From NCBI GenBank assembly GCA_013298265.1, contig JAAFHE010000234.1:1-6518 (forward strand): DNA of 6,518 nt, in the 5' to 3' direction. Every line of letters begins with the position of its first letter. The first letter of the stretch is position 1. Below, piece by piece: positions 1 to 6,518 of this stretch. This DNA comes from Lysobacterales bacterium. Its GTDB lineage: Bacteria; Pseudomonadota; Gammaproteobacteria; Xanthomonadales; Rhodanobacteraceae. A program made the translations under genes and the position numbers. The notes under the pieces are model-generated. The model had not been told where the DNA came from. It made no database searches and saw only the letters and a program-made list of their open reading frames with translations.

Positions 1-2257
1 TGCCGCTGCAGCGGACGAGGCGCGCCGCCGCGAAGCGGAGCCGCCGCCGCAGGCTGCCGGATCCGAGGAGCCGGCGCCGCCGCCACCGAGTCGTCCGGAA
101 ACCCCGGTGTCGCGCCCACAGCCCAACGTAGCGGCGCCGCGCCCGCAGACCAGCGTATCGGCGCCGTCCGCTGGCCCGTCGACGCCATCGGCCGCGCGCC
201 CGGCGACCGATGCGCCGCGTCCGCCGCGCCGGGATGCCACCGCGCACCACGTACCGCACCGCCCGCCGGCGCCGCCGCCGAAGCGTCCCGACGACAACCA
301 GAATCGCAACCGCGTCAAGCACGGCTCTCACCGCATGACCGAAGGTCCGTCGCCTGACAGCGGCCATCGCTTCGCCGGCGGCGAGTTGCACCTGACGGCG
401 GAAGAACGCGCACGCCGGTCCAGCCGCAAGAAACCGCGCGGCAAGCCGGATATCAGCCGCATCACGGGTCAACACGGTTTTGCCAAACCGACCGCACCGG
501 TCGTGCGTGAAATTGCGCTGGGCGACGCGGTGATCGTCGCCGACCTTGCCGCGAAGATGGCGGTCAAGGGGTCGGACGTGGTCAAAGCACTGTTCAAGAT
601 GGGTGTCATGGCCACGATCAATCAGGCCATCGATCACGATACGGCCGTGCTCGTCGTAGAGGAACTGGGCCACAAGGCCGTCAGGACCAGTGACAACGAT
701 GCCGAGTCGGCACTGATCGCGCATTCCGAAGCCGATCACGGCGACAAGGAAACGCGTGCACCGGTCGTGACCATCATGGGCCACGTCGATCACGGCAAGA
801 CTTCGCTGCTCGACTACATCCGTCGCACCAAGGTCGCCTCGGGCGAAGCGGGTGGCATCACCCAGCATATCGGCGCGTATCACGTAACGACGGACAAGGG
901 GGTCATCACCTTCCTCGATACGCCGGGCCATGCGGCTTTCACCTCGATGCGTGCACGCGGCGCCAAGCTGACCGACATCGTGGTCCTGGTAGTCGCCGCC
1001 GACGATGGCGTCATGCCGCAGACGGTCGAAGCGGTCAAGCATGCGCGCGCCGCGGGCGTGCCGATGATTGTCGCGGTCAACAAGATGGACAAGTCCGAAG
1101 CGAATCCGGACAACGTCAAGCAGGGCCTCGTCCAGCATGAAGTGGTGCCGGAAGAGTGGGGCGGCGATACCCAGTTCGTGCCGCTGTCGGCCAAGACCGG
1201 CGAAGGCGTGGATGCGCTGCTCGACGCGATTCTGGTGCAGTCCGAAGTGCTGGAACTCAAGTCAGTGCGCGACGGCCGCGCCTCGGGCGTGGTGATCGAA
1301 TCCAGCCTCGACAAGGGCCGCGGTCCGGTGGCGACGGTGCTGGTGCAGGCCGGCACCCTCAAGCGCGGCGACTTCCTCGTCTGCGGCGTTGAGTATGGCC
1401 GCGTGCGTGCGATGTTCAATGAAACCGGGGAGCAGGTGAACGAAGCCGGTCCGTCGATTCCGGTGCAGGTGCTGGGTCTCTCGGGCGTGCCCGATGCGGG
1501 CGATGATTTCGTTTCCGTCGCGGATGAGCGACTGGCCAAGGACGTTGCCCAGCAGCGCAACCAGAAGCGCCGCGAATCGCGCCTGATCAACAAGAGCGCG
1601 AAGCTCGAAGACATCATGGCGACGATGACGCAGGGCGGCGATCAGCAGACCCTGAACCTGGTGGTCAAGGCCGACGTGCAGGGTTCTGCCGAAGCGCTGC
1701 GCGATGCGCTGACCAAGCTGACCAATGAACTGGTCAAGGTCAACGTGATCGTGTCGGGTGTGGGCGGCATCACCGAGTCGGATGCGACGCTGGCGGCGGC
1801 TTCCAAGGCCACCATCATCGGCTTCAACGTGCGCGCCGATGCGTCGGCACGCAAGGTGATCGATATGAACGGCCTGGATCTGCGCTATTTCTCGATCATC
1901 TACGACGTCATCGACCAGGTGAAGCAGGTTGCGTCCGGTCTGCTCGGCATGGAAGTGCGCGAAGAGATCATCGGCGTCGCCCAGGTGCGCGATGTTTTCC
2001 GCAGCTCCAAGTTCGGTGCGGTGGCGGGCTGCATGGTCATCGAGGGTTTCGTCAAGCGCAACAAGCCGATCCGCGTGCTGCGCGACAACACCGTCGTGTT
2101 CCAGGGCGAACTCGAATCGCTGCGCCGCTTCAAGGACATTGTCGACGAAGTGCGCAATGGCATGGAATGCGGCATCGCCGTGAAGCAGTACAACGACGTC
2201 AAGGCAGGCGACCAGATCGAGTGCTTCGAGCGCATCGAAGTACAAAGAACGTTTTGA
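1..2257 (+). CDS. infB: Translation initiation factor IF2 (5'-truncated)
   Basis: GTPase that brings fMet-tRNA to the 30S subunit and promotes 50S joining; cytoplasmic. The frame is open from nt 2 to the TGA at 2255-2257, giving 751 visible codons; the true start lies upstream, and the GTG at 107 is only the first start-like codon here. Numbering from nt 2: residues 1 to about 150 are a low-complexity Ala/Pro/Arg linker; about 172-222 is a second IF2_N-type domain ([20 protein letters not shown]). The G domain is complete: G1 GHVDHGKT 260-267, G2 region [13 protein letters not shown]3 DTPGH 306-310, G4 NKMD 360-363, G5 SAKTG 396-400. Beta-barrel and C-terminal fMet-tRNA-binding domains follow, ending [13 protein letters not shown]. 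From G1 to the end is 492 residues, essentially as in E. coli IF2 (890 aa by recall), so about 140 residues are missing. No frameshift or lost key residue is seen. It probably shares a transcript with nusA upstream, outside the window. Confidence 0.98.
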   Translation, partial: AAAADEARRREAEPPPQAAGSEEPAPPPPSRPETPVSRPQPNVAAPRPQTSVSAPSAGPSTPSAARPATDAPRPPRRDATAHHVPHRPPAPPPKRPDDNQNRNRVKHGSHRMTEGPSPDSGHRFAGGELHLTAEERARRSSRKKPRGKPDISRITGQHGFAKPTAPVVREIALGDAVIVADLAAKMAVKGSDVVKALFKMGVMATINQAIDHDTAVLVVEELGHKAVRTSDNDAESALIAHSEADHGDKETRAPVVTIMGHVDHGKTSLLDYIRRTKVASGEAGGITQHIGAYHVTTDKGVITFLDTPGHAAFTSMRARGAKLTDIVVLVVAADDGVMPQTVEAVKHARAAGVPMIVAVNKMDKSEANPDNVKQGLVQHEVVPEEWGGDTQFVPLSAKTGEGVDALLDAILVQSEVLELKSVRDGRASGVVIESSLDKGRGPVATVLVQAGTLKRGDFLVCGVEYGRVRAMFNETGEQVNEAGPSIPVQVLGLSGVPDAGDDFVSVADERLAKDVAQQRNQKRRESRLINKSAKLEDIMATMTQGGDQQTLNLVVKADVQGSAEALRDALTKLTNELVKVNVIVSGVGGITESDATLAAASKATIIGFNVRADASARKVIDMNGLDLRYFSIIYDVIDQVKQVASGLLGMEVREEIIGVAQVRDVFRSSKFGAVAGCMVIEGFVKRNKPIRVLRDNTVVFQGELESLRRFKDIVDEVRNGMECGIAVKQYNDVKAGDQIECFERIEVQRTF

Positions 2258-2261
2258 GAGC

Positions 2262-2413
2262 AGCAAATAGTGAAGAGGAGTGAGAAATGAGTAAGGACGC
2301 AAGCCCGCTCGTTTCGTGCTTCTCTCCGCTCCGAAAACAGTAAACAGGGAGGAAGAGTGAGTGAGGAGTGAGAGCATGCTCTTCTCGTTTCTCACTCCTC
2401 TCCACTCTTTTCT
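2262..2413 (+). repeat. GAGGAGTGAG inverted-repeat element between infB and rbfA
   Basis: The 166-nt gap between infB and rbfA is unlike its GC-rich neighbours. The + strand runs purine-rich, then mixed, then pyrimidine-rich. The arm at 2262-2291 is complementary to 2384-2413 over 30 positions with about three mismatches and one G-U. The core 2272-2291 against 2384-2403 fits at 18 of 20 plus the wobble. GAGGAGTGAG occurs directly at 2275-2284 and 2363-2372, and its complement CTCACTCCTC at 2391-2400, so two purine copies can compete for one pyrimidine copy. A perfect 12-nt palindrome AGAGCATGCTCT sits at 2371-2382, and CTCGTTTC repeats at 2308-2315 and 2384-2391. The pattern resembles GAGTGAG-rich intergenic repeats I recall from Xanthomonadales genomes; that family assignment is recollection. 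No transposase or clear target-site duplication is seen. Confidence 0.65.
2346..2378 (+). promoter_or_regulatory. Ribosome-binding-site-like motifs and alternative rbfA starts inside the repeat
   Basis: Two purine motifs precede start codons in frame with rbfA. GGGAGG at 2347-2352 lies 8 nt before GTG 2361, and GAGGAG at 2363-2368 lies 7 nt before ATG 2376. Starting at 2376 would add 16 mostly hydrophobic or aromatic residues (MLFSFLTPLHSFLEYQ) to RbfA. The conserved start at 2424 has only a weak GAG at 2415-2417. I infer that these motifs are by-products of the repeat, but they could allow translation to begin upstream. Confidence 0.3.
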
Positions 2414-2423
2414 CGAGTACCAA

Positions 2424-2777
2424 ATGCCCCAGACTTTCAATCGCGCCGATCGTATCTCCGCCGAGCTGCGCCGCCTCGTCGGCACTCTGGTGCATGAGGT
2501 CGTGCGCGACCACGCGCTACCTTCGGTCAGCGTGTCCGATGTCGAGGCCTCGCGCGAGCTGGATAGCGCAACGGTCTACGTCACCGCGCTCATCTCCGAA
2601 CAGGGGCCGCCCGCGGTCAAGTTGCTCAATGAGATGGCCAAGGATTTCCGTCGCGAGCTATCGCGCATGATGAAGCTGCGGCGCGTGCCGGAGCTTCGCT
2701 TCAAGTACGACGATTCGGTCGACAAGGGCGAACGCATCGAACAGCTGTTGCGCGAGGCACAGAAGCCGAGCGAGTGA
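2424..2777 (+). CDS. rbfA: 30S ribosome-binding factor A
   Basis: Small KH-fold protein that binds the 30S subunit near the 5' end of 16S rRNA and helps late maturation; in E. coli it is linked to cold adaptation. The 117-aa product begins MPQTFNRADRISAELRRLV and carries the family hallmarks LPSVSVSDVEASRELDSATVYVTAL (about residues 33-57) and RRVPELRFKYDDSVDKGERIEQLL (about 87-110). ATG 2424 is chosen because homology starts there (Xanthomonas RbfA begins MPKTF... by recall). Upstream in-frame starts at 2361 and 2376 lie within a repeat and would encode a non-conserved hydrophobic tail. The Shine-Dalgarno before 2424 is weak (GAG 2415-2417). E. coli RbfA has 133 aa; the present form has a shorter C-terminal tail. 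The gene follows infB as in most proteobacteria and is probably co-transcribed with it across the repeat. Confidence 0.95.
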   Translation: MPQTFNRADRISAELRRLVGTLVHEVVRDHALPSVSVSDVEASRELDSATVYVTALISEQGPPAVKLLNEMAKDFRRELSRMMKLRRVPELRFKYDDSVDKGERIEQLLREAQKPSE

Positions 2778-2789
2778 TTCCCGGGCGGC

Positions 2790-2806
2790 CGCGCATGCAA
2801 TGCGCG
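2790..2806 (+). other. Small GC-rich hairpin between rbfA and truB
   Basis: CGCGCAT at 2790-2796 and ATGCGCG at 2800-2806 form a perfect 7-bp stem with a 3-nt loop. No T-run follows, so it is not an intrinsic terminator. It contains an in-frame ATG (2795) that could be mistaken for the truB start and would be buried in the stem. It may be a chance feature of GC-rich DNA. Confidence 0.35.
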
Positions 2807-2836
2807 ACCGCAACGGAACCTGCCGGCGCTTTTCGC

Positions 2837-3763
2837 ATGAGCAAGAAAAAAGACCCGACGCCCTGGCGTGATATCCACGGCATCGTCCTGTTGGACAAGT
2901 CCGCCGGGATCAGCTCCAACCAGGCGCTGCAGAAGGCGCGACGCTTGTTCCTTGCGGCCAAGGGCGGCCATACCGGCAGCCTCGACCCGATGGCGACGGG
3001 CCTGCTACCGCTGTGCTTCGGCGAGGCGACCAAGATCGCCGGTTACCTGCTCGGAGCAGCCAAGGCCTATCGCGCAACCGTGCAGCTCGGCGTCACCACG
3101 ACCACGGCCGACGCCGACGGCGATGTTGTTGTACGTCGCCCGGTTCCGCCGCTCGATCCGCTGCGCATCGAAGCCGCGCTGGCGCGGCTGCGCGGGCGCA
3201 TCGTCCAGGTGCCGCCGGTCTACAGTGCCATCAAGCTCGACGGCGTGCCGCTATACAAGCGTGCGCGCGACGGCGAAGAGGTCAGCGTTGCGCCACGCGA
3301 AGTCGAGGTGTTCCGCCTGGATCTGCTGCGGCACGGCGGTGAGGTGCTGGAGCTCGAAGTCGAATGCGGTTCCGGCACCTACGTGCGCAGCCTGGCGCGC
3401 GACCTTGGCGAGGCACTCGGCTGCGGCGCGCATCTCGCGGCGCTGCGCCGCACCTGGGTCGAGCCATTCCGGGACGCCACTGCGCATACGTTGGAAGAAT
3501 TGGAGCGGTTGCTTCTGAGCGAAGGTCGAGAAGCGATCGACGTGTTGATGCTCGATACGGATGCAGGGCTTGCGGCATTGCCGAAAGTCGTGCTCGATGC
3601 GGCCCGGGCCGCGCGTCTGGGCCTGGGGCAGCCGGTGCCGGGCATCCATGGCATCGTTGAGCTGTGCCGAGTGCACGACACGGGCGGCCGCCTGCTGGCC
3701 CTTGGCGAGGTTGACGCGTTCGGTGTGTTGCGCGTGCGCCGCGGCCTGAACCTGCCGGCCTGA
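2837..3763 (+). CDS. truB: tRNA pseudouridine(55) synthase TruB
   Basis: Isomerises U55 in the T-loop of tRNAs to pseudouridine; cytoplasmic. The 308-aa product (E. coli 314) has the TruB motifs in order: GIVLLDKSAGISSN (about 15-28); GGHTGSLDPMATGLLPLCFGEATK (about 43-66) with catalytic Asp50; KAYRATVQLG; PPVYSAIKLDGVPLYKRAR; and GSGTYVRSLARDLGEALGCGAHLAALRRT. A PUA-like C-terminal region follows and ends VLRVRRGLNLPA. ATG 2837 is preferred because MSKKKDPTPWRDIHGIVLLDK matches the usual short N-terminus. In-frame alternatives are ATG 2795 and GTG 2774; the latter overlaps the rbfA TGA as GTGA and could support translational coupling but adds 21 unconserved residues. No strong Shine-Dalgarno precedes 2837. 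It sits between rbfA and rpsO, the standard order. Confidence 0.96.
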   Translation: MSKKKDPTPWRDIHGIVLLDKSAGISSNQALQKARRLFLAAKGGHTGSLDPMATGLLPLCFGEATKIAGYLLGAAKAYRATVQLGVTTTTADADGDVVVRRPVPPLDPLRIEAALARLRGRIVQVPPVYSAIKLDGVPLYKRARDGEEVSVAPREVEVFRLDLLRHGGEVLELEVECGSGTYVRSLARDLGEALGCGAHLAALRRTWVEPFRDATAHTLEELERLLLSEGREAIDVLMLDTDAGLAALPKVVLDAARAARLGLGQPVPGIHGIVELCRVHDTGGRLLALGEVDAFGVLRVRRGLNLPA

Positions 3764-3772
3764 GCAGGCCGG
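3755..3772 (+). other. Hairpin spanning the truB stop codon
   Basis: CCGGCCT at 3755-3761 pairs perfectly with AGGCCGG at 3766-3772 around a GAGC tetraloop; the TGA (3761-3763) sits at the stem-loop junction. A five-T run comes only at 3799-3803, about 26 nt later, so this is not a canonical intrinsic terminator. It could stabilise the 3' end of the upstream message or attenuate read-through into rpsO; that role is inference. Confidence 0.45.
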
Positions 3773-3836
3773 TCGTACAGAACCCGGTTGGGTGCTGGTT
3801 TTTCGTCGCGAAATGGACAGCGCGATTCTTTCAGAC

Positions 3837-3866
3837 TTGTTGCGCCGCCGCGTCTGGCGTTAAAAT
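3837..3866 (+). promoter_or_regulatory. Probable sigma-70 promoter for rpsO-pnp
   Basis: A -10 like TAAAAT at 3861-3866 (5 of 6 to TATAAT) has a weak -35 TTGTTG at 3837-3842 (3 of 6), 18-nt spacing. It lies in the truB-rpsO gap, where E. coli also has an rpsO promoter. Transcription would start near 3873, giving a leader of about 95 nt that contains the hairpin at 3900-3942. Confidence 0.5.
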
Positions 3867-3889
3867 CCCGCGGCTCTCTTGACAATTCA

Positions 3890-3942
3890 CCCCACGCGGG
3901 GCTTGTGCAGCGCCATCGGACCCCGGTCGCGCTGCACAAGCC
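3890..3942 (+). promoter_or_regulatory. Structured rpsO leader, possible S15 autoregulatory element
   Basis: GGCTTGTGCAGCG at 3900-3912 is exactly complementary to CGCTGCACAAGCC at 3930-3942: 13 bp, plus one more C-G pair (3913/3929), closing a loop of about 15 nt. A smaller stem, CCCC 3890-3893 with GGGG 3898-3901 and an ACGC tetraloop, overlaps its base by two bases, so the two either compete or form a junction. The loop run CCCCG 3921-3925 could also pair with CGGGG 3897-3901. No T-run follows, so it is not a terminator. It ends 13 nt before the likely Shine-Dalgarno AAGG (3956-3959). S15 represses its own mRNA in several bacteria through lineage-specific leader structures; assigning that role here is inference. 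Confidence 0.5.
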
Positions 3943-3967
3943 TCGTCTAGCTTTCAAGGTCACAAAA

Positions 3968-4234
3968 ATGTTGAACGTCGAACAAACCCAGAAGATCCTC
4001 GCCGACTTTGGCCGCGTGCCGAACGACACCGGCTCCCCGGAAGTGCAGGTCGCCCTGCTGTCCGCCCGCATCGAAAGCCTGTCCGGCCATTTCGCCAAGC
4101 ACGCCAAGGATCATCATTCCCGCCGCGGCCTGCTCAAGATGGTCAACCAGCGCCGCCGTCTCCTGACCTATCTCAAGGCCAAGGATGCCACCCGTTACAA
4201 GACCCTGATCGAACGCCTCGGCATCCGCCGCTAA
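3968..4234 (+). CDS. rpsO: 30S ribosomal protein S15
   Basis: Primary 16S rRNA-binding protein that organises the central domain of the 30S subunit and contributes to a bridge with the 50S. The 88-aa product (E. coli 89) carries the signatures DTGSPEVQ (20-27) and KDHHSRRGL (47-55), then [16 protein letters not shown] and the C-terminus [12 protein letters not shown] 3968 is chosen because homology begins there and AAGG (3956-3959) is spaced 8 nt upstream; extending the frame further gives only unconserved leader sequence. It has its own probable promoter and structured leader. The next gene, pnp, starts 24 nt after its TAA, so the two are almost certainly on one transcript. Confidence 0.98.
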   Translation: MLNVEQTQKILADFGRVPNDTGSPEVQVALLSARIESLSGHFAKHAKDHHSRRGLLKMVNQRRRLLTYLKAKDATRYKTLIERLGIRR

Positions 4235-4246
4235 GCGAAACAGCAC

Positions 4247-4252
4247 GAGGAG
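4247..4252 (+). promoter_or_regulatory. Shine-Dalgarno that decides the pnp start
   Basis: GAGGAG at 4247-4252 directly abuts ATG 4253, leaving no spacer, but stands 6 nt before the in-frame GTG at 4259, an ideal distance. This favours GTG 4259 as the pnp start. Confidence 0.7.
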
Positions 4253-4258
4253 ATGGCA

Positions 4259-6376
4259 GTGGCGAAAGTAACCAGGTCGTTCCAGTACGGTAATCACGAA
4301 GTCACGCTGGAAACGGGCGAAATCGCCCGCCAGGCTAGCGGCGCAGTTTTGGTCAGCATGGGCGGGACCGTCGTGCTGGTCACGGCGGTAGCAGCCGGCA
4401 AGGCGCGCGAGGGACAGGATTTCTTCCCCCTTACCGTCGACTATCAGGAAAAGTTCTACTCGGCCGGACGCATTCCCGGCGGCTTCTTCAAGCGCGAAGG
4501 CCGCCCGACCGAAAAGGAGACGCTGACCTCGCGTCTGATCGATCGTCCGATCCGTCCGTTGTTCCCGGAAGAGTTCCGCAACGAGATCCAGATCATCGCG
4601 ACGGTCATGTCGCTGAATCCGGAGGTCGACGGCGACATCCCGGCCCTGATCGGCGCTTCCGCCGCTCTCGTGCTTGCCGGCGTTCCGTTCAAGGGCCCGA
4701 TCGGTGCGGCCAAGGTCGGCGTCATCAACGGCCACTACGTGCTGAACCCCAGCGTCAGCGAACTGAAGACTTCCGATCTCGAACTCACCGTTGCCGGCAC
4801 GGCCACCGCCGTGCTGATGGTCGAGTCCGAAGCGAAGCTGCTCAGCGAGGAAGTCATGCTCGGCGCGGTGACCTTCGGTCACAACGCACTCAAGAGCGCC
4901 ATCGCCGCGATCGAGGCGTTCACTGCCGAAGCCGGCTGCAAGAGCTTCAAGTGGACCGCGCCGGTACGTAACGACGCGCTGTTCGCCGCGCTCGAAGGTC
5001 ATATTGGCAATCGCATGGCCGATACCTTCCAGATCCGCGACAAGCTGGCCCGCCGCGACGCGCAGTCCCTGCTCAAGGCCGAAGTCAAGGCGGCGATCGC
5101 CGAAGCAGCCGCTGCCAACAAGTGGACCGACAGTGAGATCGGCTTCGCGTTTGGCGACATCGAATACCGCACCCTGCGCGACGGCGTGCTCAAGACCAAG
5201 GTCCGCATCGACGGCCGCGCGCTCGATACCGTACGCGGCATCGACATCCGCGTCGGCGTGCTGCCGCGCACCCACGGCTCGGCCCTGTTCACGCGTGGCG
5301 AGACGCAGGCGCTGGTCACCGTGACGCTGGGTACGACCAAGGATTCGCAGATCATCGACGCGCCGGAAGGCGAGTCGAAAGACACGTTCCTGTTCCACTA
5401 CAACTTCCCGCCGTTCTCGGTCGGTGAATGCGGCCGCATGGCCGGCCCGAAGCGTCGCGAAATCGGCCACGGCCGTCTCGCCAAGCGCGGCGTGCAGGCG
5501 GTCAAGCCGTCGATGGAGTCCTTCCCCTACGTGCTGCGCGTGGTGTCGGAAATCACCGAATCCAACGGCTCTTCGTCGATGGCCTCGGTCTGTGGTTCCT
5601 CGCTTGCGATGATGGACGCCGGCGTTCCGCTGAAGTCGCCGGTAGCCGGCATCGCCATGGGTCTGGTGAAGGAAGGCGACGACTTCGTCGTGCTGTCCGA
5701 CATCCTCGGTGACGAAGACCATCTCGGCGACATGGACTTCAAGGTGGCCGGTACCGAAACGGGTATCTCGGCGCTGCAGATGGACATCAAGATCGACGGC
5801 ATCACCGAAGAGATCATGCGCGTGGCGCTGGATCAGGCCAAGCGCGGCCGTCTGCACATCCTCGGCGAAATGAACAAGGTCATCACCTCGGCGCGCTCGG
5901 AAATGAGCGAATTCGCGCCGCGCCTGCTGACCATGCGCATCCACCCGGACAAGATCCGCGAAGTCATCGGCAAGGGCGGTTCGGTCATCCGCGCGATCAC
6001 CGAGGAAACCGGCACCACGATCGACATCCAGGACGACGGCAGCATCGTCATCGCCTCGGTCAATCGCGCCGCGGCGGAAGAAGCCAAGAAGCGCATCGAG
6101 ATGATCGTCTCTGACGTCGAACCGGGCCGCATCTACGAAGGCAAAGTCGCCAAGCTCATGGACTTCGGTGCTTTCGTCACCATCCTGCCGGGCAAGGACG
6201 GTCTGGTCCACGTGTCGCAGATCTCCAACGAGCGCGTCGAGAAAGTCTCCGACAAGCTCAAGGAAGGCGATACCGTTCGCGTGAAGGTGCTCGAAGTCGA
6301 CAAGCAGGGCCGCATCCGCCTGTCGATCAAGGCTGTCCTCGAAGACGAACAGCAGGCAGCGGCCGGTCCGGCCTGA
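4259..6376 (+). CDS. pnp: Polyribonucleotide nucleotidyltransferase (PNPase)
   Basis: Phosphorolytic 3'-5' exoribonuclease; trimeric, and a degradosome component in many Gammaproteobacteria. The 705-aa product begins [21 protein letters not shown], aligning with recalled Xanthomonas PNPase (MAKITKTFQYG...). GTG 4259 is preferred over ATG 4253 from this alignment and the Shine-Dalgarno spacing; the ATG would add two residues. Order of domains: first RNase PH-like domain (about 10-140), helical linker domain, second RNase PH-like domain (about 320-545), KH domain with GKGG at 571-574, and S1 domain (about 622-693). The phosphate-binding serines 438-440 ([10 protein letters not shown]) and metal or catalytic residues D487, D493 and K495 ([11 protein letters not shown]) are present, matching E. 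coli D486, D492 and K494. The S1 end ([17 protein letters not shown]) is intact. It follows rpsO closely and ends at a strong terminator. Confidence 0.97.
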   Translation: MAKVTRSFQYGNHEVTLETGEIARQASGAVLVSMGGTVVLVTAVAAGKAREGQDFFPLTVDYQEKFYSAGRIPGGFFKREGRPTEKETLTSRLIDRPIRPLFPEEFRNEIQIIATVMSLNPEVDGDIPALIGASAALVLAGVPFKGPIGAAKVGVINGHYVLNPSVSELKTSDLELTVAGTATAVLMVESEAKLLSEEVMLGAVTFGHNALKSAIAAIEAFTAEAGCKSFKWTAPVRNDALFAALEGHIGNRMADTFQIRDKLARRDAQSLLKAEVKAAIAEAAAANKWTDSEIGFAFGDIEYRTLRDGVLKTKVRIDGRALDTVRGIDIRVGVLPRTHGSALFTRGETQALVTVTLGTTKDSQIIDAPEGESKDTFLFHYNFPPFSVGECGRMAGPKRREIGHGRLAKRGVQAVKPSMESFPYVLRVVSEITESNGSSSMASVCGSSLAMMDAGVPLKSPVAGIAMGLVKEGDDFVVLSDILGDEDHLGDMDFKVAGTETGISALQMDIKIDGITEEIMRVALDQAKRGRLHILGEMNKVITSARSEMSEFAPRLLTMRIHPDKIREVIGKGGSVIRAITEETGTTIDIQDDGSIVIASVNRAAAEEAKKRIEMIVSDVEPGRIYEGKVAKLMDFGAFVTILPGKDGLVHVSQISNERVEKVSDKLKEGDTVRVKVLEVDKQGRIRLSIKAVLEDEQQAAAGPA

Positions 6377-6396
6377 TCCTCGCGTTCTGTTGCGTA

Positions 6397-6430
6397 ACGA
6401 AAAGCCGGCCCAGTGCCGGCTTTTTTTCGT
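6397..6430 (+). terminator. Intrinsic terminator after pnp, possibly bidirectional
   Basis: AAAGCCGGC (6401-6409) pairs perfectly with GCCGGCTTT (6415-6423) around a CCAGT loop, followed by a T-run to 6427 (seven Ts from 6421). It begins about 20 nt after the pnp stop. The outer bases ACG 6397-6399 and CGT 6428-6430 also match, and the other strand reads a stem followed by four Ts, so it may also stop transcripts coming from the right. Confidence 0.93.
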
Positions 6431-6458
6431 CAGGCGTGCCCGGCAGGGCGCACCTGAC
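6429..6458 (+). repeat. Second imperfect hairpin downstream of the pnp terminator
   Basis: The arms 6429-6441 and 6446-6458 are complementary over 13 positions with one mismatch and one G-U, around a GGCA loop. No T-run follows on either strand, so it is not a classical terminator. It could be a single REP-like palindrome or backup 3'-end structure. The remaining 60 bases to the window end show no gene or recognisable signal. Confidence 0.45.
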
Positions 6459-6518
6459 TGGGCATGCGAAAAAAGTCGGCGTGTGGCGAGGGTGCTTCCG
6501 TCGAGTGCCACGTCGTAT

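Noticed and set aside
107..109. GTG 107 as the start of infB
   Set aside because: The frame stays open to the left edge, the upstream codons have the same Ala/Pro/Arg linker character, and the protein would lack the N-terminal part typical of the family. An internal IF2-beta-type start cannot be excluded, but no good Shine-Dalgarno is visible.
1..480. GC-rich, Pro/Ala-rich repetitive start of the window as a possible repeat array
   Set aside because: It is the low-complexity linker of IF2, in frame with the rest; no regular repeat unit was found.
1262..2485. 407-codon minus-strand open frame opposite infB
   Set aside because: Antisense shadow of the IF2 codons with no protein-family signature.
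3879..3884. Perfect -35-like TTGACA in the rpsO leader
   Set aside because: No acceptable -10 hexamer lies 15-19 nt downstream, where the left arm of the leader hairpin sits; the TAAAAT at 3861 is upstream of it.
3788..3967. Upstream extension of rpsO from position 3788
   Set aside because: The extra 60 residues cover the promoter and leader hairpin and match nothing in S15, which is normally about 86-89 aa; homology starts at 3968.
3947..6511. 854-codon open frame on the minus strand opposite rpsO and pnp
   Set aside because: It lies antisense to two unmistakable genes. Its translation is a low-complexity His/Arg/Asp/Ala-rich mirror of their GC-biased codons, with no recognisable domain. 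Long antisense frames are expected in high-GC DNA.

Overview
The window is a conserved housekeeping block for translation and RNA metabolism, all on the + strand: infB (5'-truncated) - rbfA - truB - rpsO - pnp, closed by a strong intrinsic terminator. This is the distal part of the classical nusA-infB-rbfA-truB-rpsO-pnp cluster of Gammaproteobacteria. High GC, strong G/C third-position use and recalled protein similarity (PNPase starting [11 protein letters not shown], TruB with HTGSLDPMATGLLPLCFGEATK, RbfA starting MPQTFNRADR) point to the Xanthomonadales/Lysobacterales. Genus cannot be fixed from this sequence.

Layout. 1-2257: most of translation initiation factor IF2, whose first roughly 140 residues lie off the left edge. 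2258-2423: an unusually long gap holding a GAGGAGTGAG-type purine/pyrimidine inverted repeat that looks like an inserted interspersed element. It brings its own ribosome-binding-site-like motifs and alternative starts. 2424-2777: rbfA. 2778-2836: a short gap with a small GC-rich hairpin. 2837-3763: truB, whose stop codon lies inside a hairpin. 3764-3967: a control region with a probable rpsO promoter and a leader with a perfect 13-bp hairpin. 3968-4234: rpsO. 4235-4258: only 24 nt (to the preferred pnp start), with a strong Shine-Dalgarno. 4259-6376: pnp. 6397-6430: terminator. 6429-6458: a second hairpin. 6459-6518: nothing recognisable.

How the genes work together. IF2 delivers initiator tRNA and joins the ribosomal subunits. 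RbfA matures the 30S subunit. TruB makes pseudouridine 55 in tRNA. S15 is a primary 16S rRNA-binding protein. PNPase degrades RNA and is commonly co-expressed with S15. infB-rbfA-truB probably belong to the upstream nusA transcript. rpsO-pnp appear to be served, at least partly, by their own promoter and end at the terminator.

I found no mobile-element gene, defence system or unknown protein family. The most interesting material is non-coding: the infB-rbfA repeat, the rpsO leader hairpin, and the very short rpsO-pnp spacer, which has no room for an E. coli-type RNase III control hairpin.
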